Assembly (NCBI GenBank): GCA_002305165.1
Contig: DBQI01000002.1
Span: forward strand, 1 to 56,147
DNA length: 56,147 nt
Origin: Armatimonadetes bacterium UBA1398
Lineage (GTDB): Bacteria; Armatimonadota; Zipacnadia; UBA1398
Reading direction: 5' to 3'
This document shows, piece after piece, positions 50,586 to 56,147 of this stretch. The notes under the pieces were generated by a model. The model did not search any database and was not told the DNA's origin. It worked only from the letters and a program-made list of their open reading frames with translations. Both the position numbers and the translations under genes were made by a program. Numbering within the stretch: the stretch's first letter is position 1; every line of letters starts with the position of its first letter.

Positions 50586-51020
50586 CTACTGTGTCTCACT
50601 CTCCGAGTCGTAGCCCTCTCGGACGACGAACCGTGTCTTGATGGGCAGCTTGTGGCCCGCTCGCAGCACAGCCTCGCGCGCCACCTGCTCCGGCACTCCA
50701 GCGATCTCGAAGAGCACTCGCCCGGGCTTCACGACGGCGACCCAGTGATCGGGAGCGCCCTTTCCCTTGCCCATACGAGTCTCAGCGGGCTTCTTCGTGG
50801 CCGCCTTGTCGGGGAAAACCCGAATCCAGACCTTGCCACCACGGCGGCAGTGCCTGGTGATGGCCACACGAGCTGACTCGATCTGACGGTTCGTTACCCA
50901 GGCCGATTCCAGCGCCTGTAGGCCGAAGCTCCCAAAGTCAACCTTCGAGCCGCCCTTCGCCAGACCCCGCATCCGCCCGCGATGGGGCTTGCGGAACTTA
51001 GTACGCTTGGGCATCAACAT
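50586..51020 (-). CDS. rplP: Ribosomal protein L16
   Basis: A 144-aa protein near the peptidyl-transferase centre: MPKRTKFRKPHRGRMRGLA, FGLQALESAWVTNRQIESAR, and the later RMGKGKGAPDHWVAVVKPGR are universal. The ATG at 51020 lies 8 nt after GGAG; the next ATG at 51014 would give the more usual MPKR start. It begins 2 bp after the rpsC stop. Confidence 0.98.
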   Translation of the reverse strand: MLMPKRTKFRKPHRGRMRGLAKGGSKVDFGSFGLQALESAWVTNRQIESARVAITRHCRRGGKVWIRVFPDKAATKKPAETRMGKGKGAPDHWVAVVKPGRVLFEIAGVPEQVAREAVLRAGHKLPIKTRFVVREGYDSESETQ

Positions 51021-51022
51021 GT

Positions 51023-51781
51023 CTACGCTCCCCCGCCCTCAGCACCGGCGCGAGCGCGATCACGGCCCGGCGCCGCCATGCGGGCCCGACCGCGGGTCGG
51101 CCCAGAACGCCTGGGCGCCCGGGTCTCGCCATCGCGAGTGATCTTCTGCCCCGGCAGGATGTCGCCACGGTATACCCAGACCTTGACCCCGATGGGACCG
51201 GACTTGGTACGAGCCGTAACGACCCCGTAGTCGATATCGGCGCGGATCGTGTGCAGGGGGATGGAGCCCTCGCGGACCCACTCACCACGCGCGATCTCAG
51301 CGCCGCCCAGCCGGCCGGCCACAGCGATCCGAACGCCCTTGGCCCCGCTCTTCATGCTCCTCAGGGCGGCCTGTTTGATCGCGCGGCGGAAGGAATCGCG
51401 CCGCTCGATCGCACGCGCCACAGACTCCGCAACCAGTTCAGCGTTGAGGTCGGGGTTCTTGATCTCCACGATGTTCACGTGGGTACGCCGACCCGTCAGC
51501 TTCTCAAGATCCTGCTTCAGCTGCTCGACTCCCGAGCCCCCGCGGCCGATGATGATGCCGGGCTTGGCGCTATGGATCGTGATCCGAACGGCGTCACCAA
51601 CGCGGCGCTCTATGTATACGCCGCTGATAGACGCCTGCTTGAAGCGATCAGCGATGTACGTGCGGATCTTGTGGTCCTCCAGCAGGAACTCCCGGTAGCT
51701 CCTCTTGTCGGCGTACCAGCGGCTGTCCCAGTCCCTGATGATGCCGAGCCGTAGGCCCGATGGACGGATCTTCTGTCCCAT
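51023..51781 (-). CDS. rpsC: Ribosomal protein S3
   Basis: A 252-aa mRNA-entry protein. It begins MGQKIRPSGLRLGIIRDWDS, has the KH-domain loop GIIIGRGGSGVEQLKQDLE, and GRLGGAEIARGEWVREGSIP in the C-terminal domain. A Gly/Arg/Ala-rich tail of about 30 residues extends beyond the conserved end. Confidence 0.98.
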   Translation of the reverse strand: MGQKIRPSGLRLGIIRDWDSRWYADKRSYREFLLEDHKIRTYIADRFKQASISGVYIERRVGDAVRITIHSAKPGIIIGRGGSGVEQLKQDLEKLTGRRTHVNIVEIKNPDLNAELVAESVARAIERRDSFRRAIKQAALRSMKSGAKGVRIAVAGRLGGAEIARGEWVREGSIPLHTIRADIDYGVVTARTKSGPIGVKVWVYRGDILPGQKITRDGETRAPRRSGPTRGRARMAAPGRDRARAGAEGGGA

Positions 51782-51821
51782 GACTACCGCTCAACCTTTC
51801 TCTTGCTGGTGGCGTCTACTG

Positions 51822-52166
51822 CTAGCCCTCATCGGACAGGCAGATCGTGATGTGCGAGTACCGGCGCTTGATGCGATCCACCCGTCCTCGCGCCCGGAAG
51901 CGCCATCGCTGAAGCGGCTTCGCCTCGTCTACGAAGCACTGCGCGACCCAGCAGTCCTCCGGGCTTACCTCATGGTTGTGCTCCGCGTTGGCGCCCGCGG
52001 ACTCCAGCACCTTCAAGATCAAAGCGGCCGTGGGGGAGCCCATGGTGAGGAGCAGGCCCCGCGCCTCTTCATACGACTTGCCACGTAGCAGGTCGATGAT
52101 GCGTCTCGCCTTCCCCGGCGATACCCTGCGATAGCGTCCAATGGCTCGAACATCCACAGCCGACAT
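51822..52166 (-). CDS. rplV: Ribosomal protein L22
   Basis: A 114-aa tunnel-wall protein: RYRRVSPGKARRIIDLLRGK, ALILKVLESAGANAEHNHE and RFRARGRVDRIKRRYSHITI identify it. It sits between rpsS and rpsC, as usual in the S10 operon. Confidence 0.98.
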   Translation of the reverse strand: MSAVDVRAIGRYRRVSPGKARRIIDLLRGKSYEEARGLLLTMGSPTAALILKVLESAGANAEHNHEVSPEDCWVAQCFVDEAKPLQRWRFRARGRVDRIKRRYSHITICLSDEG

Positions 52167-52201
52167 CCCCCGTCACTCTGGGCGCCACGGGCGCCGCAAC
52201 A

Positions 52202-52489
52202 CTACCGTCCTCGAGAGGACCGCTCGCCGCCATGCCCCGGGTGACCCCGGAACGTGCGCGTCGGCGCGAACTCACCCAGCCGATGCCCAACCATGTTCTC
52301 GGAGACGAATACCGGCACGTGCTTCCGCCCGTCGTAGACGGCGATCGTGTGCCCCACCATCTCGGGGAAGATCTGCGAGGCGCGAGACCAGGTGCGAATG
52401 ATCTGCTTCTCGCCCGACGCGTTCAATGCGTCGATCTTCTTGAGCAGCTTCGGATGGGCGTACGGGCCCTTCTTCAGAGAACGAGACAT
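52202..52489 (-). CDS. rpsS: Ribosomal protein S19
   Basis: A 95-aa head protein of the small subunit: SRSLKKGPYAHPKLLKKI, IIRTWSRASQIFPEMVGHT and GHRLGEFAPTRTFRGHPGH are canonical. The ATG at 52489 is 8 nt after GGAGGTG; an in-frame GTG two codons earlier would be too close. Confidence 0.98.
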   Translation of the reverse strand: MSRSLKKGPYAHPKLLKKIDALNASGEKQIIRTWSRASQIFPEMVGHTIAVYDGRKHVPVFVSENMVGHRLGEFAPTRTFRGHPGHGGERSSRGR

Positions 52490-52513
52490 GAACACAGCAC
52501 CTCCGAGGCCGAG

Positions 52514-53350
52514 CTAACGGCCGCCGCCACGGCGACGAACAATCATCTGATTCGACTTGCCACGGCGACGCGTCCGAACGCCCTTCGCCGGCTTGCCCCA
52601 TGGGGACATCGGGGTCTTGCGACCCACAGGGGCCTTGCCCTCGCCGCCACCATGGGGGTGGTCATTCGGGTTCATCGCGACGCCACGAACCTTCGGCCGG
52701 CGCCCTCTCCAACGCATGCCACCCGCCTTGCCGAGCCGTAGGTTTGCGTGGTCCTCCTTGCCGACCTCACCGATAGTGGCGCGGCAACTGGACTGAACCA
52801 ACCGAACCTCGCCCGACGGGAGTCGCAGGTGAACGAAGCGCCCTTCCTTGGCGAGCACCTGAGCCGACACGCCCGCCGAGCGAACCAACTGGCCGCCATG
52901 GCCTGGGCTCAGCTCGATATTGTGCACGAGCGTGCCCAGCGGGATCCGCTCCAGCTTCAGCGAGTTCCCGGGCCGGATGTCAGCCTTCTCCCCGGACTCG
53001 ATCTGCTGCCCAACCTTGAGCCCCTGCGGGGCGAGGATATAGCGCTTCTCGCCATCGGCGTAGAAGATGAGTGCGATATCGGCGCTCCGGTTTGGGTCAT
53101 ACTCAATCTCGCGAACGGTCCCCGGCACGCCGTCCTTATCGCGCTTGAAGTCGATGATGCGGTACTTCCGCTTGCTGCCGCCCCCACGGCCGCGCACGGT
53201 CAGCCGGCCCTGATTGTTCCGGCCAGCCTTACGCTTCAGAGGCCGCGTTAGCGCCTTCTGCGGCTTCGACTTCTGCGTCGTTGTCTCCGGCACGATGACG
53301 GACATCGTCCGACGCGCCGGCGTGATTGCGCGAAACTGCTTGACTGGCAT
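52514..53350 (-). CDS. rplB: Ribosomal protein L2
   Basis: A 278-aa protein essential for subunit joining and the peptidyl-transferase centre. It carries GRNNQGRLTVRGRGGGSKRK, the conserved GTLVHNIELSPGHGGQLVRS, and the catalytic-region GVAMNPNDHPHGGGEGKAP. Length and order are standard. Confidence 0.99.
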   Translation of the reverse strand: MPVKQFRAITPARRTMSVIVPETTTQKSKPQKALTRPLKRKAGRNNQGRLTVRGRGGGSKRKYRIIDFKRDKDGVPGTVREIEYDPNRSADIALIFYADGEKRYILAPQGLKVGQQIESGEKADIRPGNSLKLERIPLGTLVHNIELSPGHGGQLVRSAGVSAQVLAKEGRFVHLRLPSGEVRLVQSSCRATIGEVGKEDHANLRLGKAGGMRWRGRRPKVRGVAMNPNDHPHGGGEGKAPVGRKTPMSPWGKPAKGVRTRRRGKSNQMIVRRRGGGR

Positions 53351-53356
53351 TGGTCC

Positions 53357-53668
53357 CTATCCTCCCGCCTGCTCCTCGACACGGTCGAACAGGTCGATCG
53401 TGCTGCCGGGGGCCAAGGTCACTATGGCCTTCTTCCAGGACGAGGTGCGGCCCTTATGGAAGCGCCCTTGCTGCCGTGGCTTGCCTCGCACGTTCAGCGT
53501 GTTGACCTTGGTCACTTGAACCTTGTAGATCCGCTGGACCGCGCGACGGATATCGATCTTCGTCGCCCGCGGGGAAACGCGGAACGTGTACTTCGACTGC
53601 TCCATACCCGCCATGGATTTCTCGGTCACGACTGGCCGGATGATGATATCGAAGGGAGTCGGCTGCAC
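53357..53668 (-). CDS. rplW: Ribosomal protein L23
   Basis: A 103-aa tunnel-exit protein that docks SRP and trigger factor. IIIRPVVTEKSMAGMEQSKY, KIDIRRAVQRIYKVQVTKVN and GRTSSWKKAIVTLAPG are diagnostic. It starts at a GTG that shares one base with the rplD stop. Confidence 0.97.
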   Translation of the reverse strand: MQPTPFDIIIRPVVTEKSMAGMEQSKYTFRVSPRATKIDIRRAVQRIYKVQVTKVNTLNVRGKPRQQGRFHKGRTSSWKKAIVTLAPGSTIDLFDRVEEQAGG

Positions 53669-54348
53669 TACTCCTCGCCTCCTTCGGCTTTGCCCTTCGC
53701 GCCACGCCGGTTCGGCGCGGACCCGAAGGTATCAGCCACGATCACCACAGCCGGCTCCTCTATAACGACAGCATCAGAGCGGGCCAGATCGTGCGCGCAG
53801 AAGCTCGGAGCAACACGCACCGTTACGCCCTCGAGGTTCCGCAGGGACCGATAGGCTTGTGGTCTGTGCTCGGCGAGGATCACGCACACGCGCTCACCGG
53901 CCAAGCCCATACCCTTGAGAGCCGTCGCCATGCCTGAGGTGCTCGGCGTCTCCATGCTCAGCGGCTCGATGGCGACGACCCTCTCCTGGGCCGCCCGAGC
54001 CGAGAGAACCGACCTCACGGCGGCGCGGCGCATGCGCTTGGGTAGCTGCCGACGCCTCAGTCGACCGTTCGGTCCGAAGACGACACCGCCGCCCCTCCAG
54101 TGCGGTGCACGCGTGCTGCCCTGACGCGCGCGGCCCGTACCCTTCTGACGCCAGGGCTTCCGCCCGCCGCCACTCACATCGCCCCGACTCTTCGTTACAG
54201 AGCGCGCCCTGGATTGGTTGATCTCGAAGGCCAGCACCGCAGCGTGGACTAGGCCCTCGTTGATCTTGTCCGCGAAGACCGGATCTGGCAACTCGACCTC
54301 GCGGCCCGTGGCCTCTCCGCCTGCGGTGTACACCTTGACCTTAGGCAT
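53668..54348 (-). CDS. rplD: Ribosomal protein L4
   Basis: A 226-aa tunnel-constriction protein; in E. coli it also represses the S10 operon. Key blocks: TKSRGDVSGGGRKPWRQKG, GRARQGSTRAPHWRGGGVVF and GPNGRLRRRQLPKRMRRAA. The C-terminus ends in an extra charged stretch (GAKGKAEGGEE). Confidence 0.98.
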   Translation of the reverse strand: MPKVKVYTAGGEATGREVELPDPVFADKINEGLVHAAVLAFEINQSRARSVTKSRGDVSGGGRKPWRQKGTGRARQGSTRAPHWRGGGVVFGPNGRLRRRQLPKRMRRAAVRSVLSARAAQERVVAIEPLSMETPSTSGMATALKGMGLAGERVCVILAEHRPQAYRSLRNLEGVTVRVAPSFCAHDLARSDAVVIEEPAVVIVADTFGSAPNRRGAKGKAEGGEE

Positions 54349-54350
54349 AG

Positions 54351-54986
54351 CTAGATCTCCTCGTCGAAGGACTCTGCAGCGCGAACCTCCACGATGGAGC
54401 CCTTGGACCCCGGGACCGATCCCGAGATCAGAAGCAGGTTCCGCGCGGCGTCGACACGGACAATACGGAGCCCCTTGACGGTTACCCGCTCGTTGCCCAT
54501 CTGCCCGGCCTTCTTCACACCCTTGAGAACCCGAGCCGCATCCGTAGCGCCCGTAGACGCGGGCCGACGATGTGACTTGGAGCCATGGGTCATGGGGCCG
54601 CGGCTGAAGTTGTGTCGCTTCACCGTACCCGCATAGCCCTTGCCTTTGCTGGTGCCGACCACGATAACCCGATCGCCGGCATCGAAACTCTCAACGGTCA
54701 GCTCGGTGCCGACCTCAAGCTCCGACGCCCCCTCGTAGCGCATCTCCCTGAGATGGCGTCGAGGCCCCCCACCGATTCCGGCGAACTGCCCGGCGTGCGG
54801 CTTGCTCGGCTTCTTTGCCTTACCGAAGCCAACGACTACGGCCTCGTAACCTTCACGATCCTGAGGCGACTTGGTCCGCACGATGACGCACGGCTCAGCC
54901 TGGATGACGGTCACGGGCTGTAGAACGCCCGACTCGTCATAGATCTGGGTCATGCCGACCTTTTGCCCGAAGATGCCCTTGAACAT
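54351..54986 (-). CDS. rplC: Ribosomal protein L3
   Basis: A 211-aa large-subunit protein: MFKGIFGQKVGMTQIYDESG, GYAGTVKRHNFSRGPMTHGS and GQMGNERVTVKGLRIVRVD are conserved. The ATG at 54986 is chosen over a GTG at 54998, because GAGGG lies at normal distance from the ATG and abuts the GTG. Confidence 0.98.
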   Translation of the reverse strand: MFKGIFGQKVGMTQIYDESGVLQPVTVIQAEPCVIVRTKSPQDREGYEAVVVGFGKAKKPSKPHAGQFAGIGGGPRRHLREMRYEGASELEVGTELTVESFDAGDRVIVVGTSKGKGYAGTVKRHNFSRGPMTHGSKSHRRPASTGATDAARVLKGVKKAGQMGNERVTVKGLRIVRVDAARNLLLISGSVPGSKGSIVEVRAAESFDEEI

Positions 54987-55033
54987 GGGATGGTTCACCC
55001 TCTAAAGCGCTGTCCGCCGCTGGAGTGGCCCTG

Positions 55034-55354
55034 CTAGAAGAGCTTCAACTCGATCTCTACGCCGCCAGGGAACTCCAGCTTGCTCAGCGCCTCGACCGTC
55101 TGCTCGCCAGGGTTCACGACGTCGATGAGACGCTTGTGGGTACGGATCTCGAAGTGCTCCATCGTGCGGCTCGATCGGCCGAGGGCCGTGGGCTTCACGA
55201 CGCAGTAGACGTTCTTCCGCGTCGGCAGGGGGACGGGACCGACCAGGTCAGCGCCGGTGTCCCGCGCCGCCTTCACAATCCGCTCGCTCGACTGGTCGAG
55301 GAGCTTGTGATCGTAGCCCTTCAGCATGATCCGGATCTTGCTTTCAGCCGCCAT
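55034..55354 (-). CDS. rpsJ: Ribosomal protein S10 (NusE)
   Basis: A 106-aa head protein that is also the partner of NusB in antitermination. KIRIMLKGYDHKLLDQSSER, GPVPLPTRKNVYCVV and EIRTHKRLIDVVNPGEQTVE are universal. The frame is open upstream, but AGGAGAGG 7 nt before the ATG at 55354 fixes the start. It heads the S10 operon and follows tuf after a hairpin. Confidence 0.98.
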   Translation of the reverse strand: MAAESKIRIMLKGYDHKLLDQSSERIVKAARDTGADLVGPVPLPTRKNVYCVVKPTALGRSSRTMEHFEIRTHKRLIDVVNPGEQTVEALSKLEFPGGVEIELKLF

Positions 55355-55394
55355 TGCTGCGCCTCTCCTGGTGCCGTAGCCCCATACCCACGGT

Positions 55395-55419
55395 GTGGGG
55401 GCCCGCACAGGGCCCCCAC
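55395..55419 (-). terminator. Perfect GC-rich hairpin between tuf and rpsJ
   Basis: Arms GTGGGGGCCC (55395-55404) and GGGCCCCCAC (55410-55419) pair over ten bases with a 5-nt loop, in the 76-bp tuf-rpsJ gap. No T tract follows on the minus strand, so it may attenuate or mark an RNA end instead of fully terminating. Confidence 0.5.
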
Positions 55420-55430
55420 CGCCCGCGCTC

Positions 55431-56147
55431 TTACTCTAGGATCTCAGTGACCGCACCAGCGCCGATGGTACGCCCGCCCTCGCGGATGGCGAAGCGCACG
55501 CCCTCCTCCATCGCGATGGTCTTCTGCAGCGTGACTTCCATGTTGACGTGGTCGCCCGGCATCACCATCTGGACACCTTCCGGCAGGTTGATCTCGCCGG
55601 TGACGTCCGTGGTACGGAAGTAGAACTGAGGCTTGTAGCCGCTCTCGAAGGCACGATGGCGACCGCCTTCATCCTTCTTGAGCACGTAGACCTGCGCTTT
55701 GAACTTAGCGTGTGGCTTGATCGAACCCGGGGCCGCGATAACCTGGCCACGCTCAACCTGCTCGCGCTCGATGCCGCGGAGCAGCAGGCCGGCATTGTCG
55801 CCCGCCTCGCCGCGATCGAGAGTTCTCTTGAACATCTCAACGCCCGTGCAGGTGCTCTCCTGAGTGGGACGCAGGCCGACGATCTCAACCTTGGAGCCCG
55901 TGGTGATCACGCCACGCTCGATACGCCCAGTGACGACCGTGCCACGGCCAGTGATCGTGAACACGTCCTCTACCGGCATAAGGAACGGCCTGTCTACATC
56001 GCGCGCTGGAGTCGGCACGTTTTCGTCAACGGCCACCATGAGCTCACGGATGCAGTCGCATGCGGGGTCGGTCACGTTGCCTGCGGCTGCAGCCTCCATC
56101 GCCTTGAGAGCTGACCCTCTGACGATCGGCAGATCGTCGCCCGGGAA
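55431..56147 (-). CDS. tuf: Elongation factor Tu, C-terminal part (5' end outside the window)
   Basis: The last 238 codons of EF-Tu run from the window end to the stop at 55431. The segment begins FPGDDLPIVRGSALKAME, the end of the GTPase domain, then PFLMPVEDVFTITGRGTVVTGR (domain II), AGDNAGLLLRG, and the C-terminal VRFAIREGGRTIGAGAVTEI. EF-Tu carries aminoacyl-tRNA to the ribosome. The order tuf-rpsJ suggests that the str operon (rpsL, rpsG, fusA) lies upstream, outside the window. Confidence 0.98.
   Translation of the reverse strand, partial: FPGDDLPIVRGSALKAMEAAAAGNVTDPACDCIRELMVAVDENVPTPARDVDRPFLMPVEDVFTITGRGTVVTGRIERGVITTGSKVEIVGLRPTQESTCTGVEMFKRTLDRGEAGDNAGLLLRGIEREQVERGQVIAAPGSIKPHAKFKAQVYVLKKDEGGRHRAFESGYKPQFYFRTTDVTGEINLPEGVQMVMPGDHVNMEVTLQKTIAMEEGVRFAIREGGRTIGAGAVTEILE

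Noticed and set aside
1..56147. CRISPR arrays, insertion sequences, prophage genes, integrases or rRNA genes
   Set aside because: No regularly spaced repeats, transposase or integrase motifs, or rRNA-like stretches were seen on either strand.

Overview
This window looks like a chromosomal segment of a high-GC bacterium (most stretches look about 60-70% G+C by eye) that uses Shine-Dalgarno signals and often starts genes with GTG or TTG. Several traits resemble Gram-positive or Terrabacteria-type lineages: a zinc-ribbon S14, zinc forms of S4 and L36, an adenylate kinase with a Cys4 lid, and a lipoprotein NlpC/P60 enzyme. The secreted sugar genes resemble those of Armatimonadota or Planctomycetes-type degraders: a DUF4091 protein, a Tat-exported Gfo/Idh/MocA oxidoreductase, GH38, a PKD-nucleoside-hydrolase fusion and URO-D-like proteins. 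I lean towards Armatimonadota or a neighbouring candidate phylum, with low confidence.

Left part (1-9.5 kb): the 5' part of a type IV pilus or secretion ATPase of the PilB/GspE type (minus strand) diverges from a purine phosphoribosyltransferase. Next come a GT-C membrane glycosyltransferase, a solitary NuoN-like membrane protein and a tRNA-Ala(GGC) with its own sigma-70-type promoter. Three consecutive PilT-type retraction ATPase genes follow, then a terminator-like hairpin and a six-helix membrane protein with an eight-cysteine loop.

Middle part (9.5-18 kb): a threonine-catabolic pair (tdh-kbl) diverges from a compact housekeeping operon, nusB-folD-xseA-xseB-dxs, which ends in a hairpin. 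A Tat-signal Gfo/Idh/MocA oxidoreductase lies behind it on the other strand.

Carbohydrate island (18-36 kb): a glycogen debranching enzyme and a partner of unknown reaction, a 1,142-aa secreted DUF4091 protein, and an error-prone polymerase (dnaE2) of visibly lower G+C. Then come an operon of a GH38 alpha-mannosidase and a secreted PKD/nucleoside-hydrolase-like protein, two URO-D-superfamily proteins and an NlpC/P60 lipoprotein.

Right part (36-56 kb): one co-oriented minus-strand run, tuf-rpsJ-rplC-rplD-rplW-rplB-rpsS-rplV-rpsC-rplP-rpmC-rpsQ-[EF-G paralogue]-rplN-rplX-rplE-rpsN-rpsH-rplF-rplR-rpmD-rplO-secY-adk-map-infA-rpmJ-rpsM-rpsK-rpsD-rpoA-rplQ-truA-rplM-rpsI, closed by a double hairpin. 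It joins the S10, spc, alpha and L13/S9 operons. Two departures from the usual order stand out. rpsE (S5) is absent between rplR and rpmD. A GTPase of the EF-G-2 type, with the catalytic DxPGH histidine replaced by tyrosine, sits between rpsQ and rplN. These, with the triple PilT array, are the strongest leads for unusual biology.
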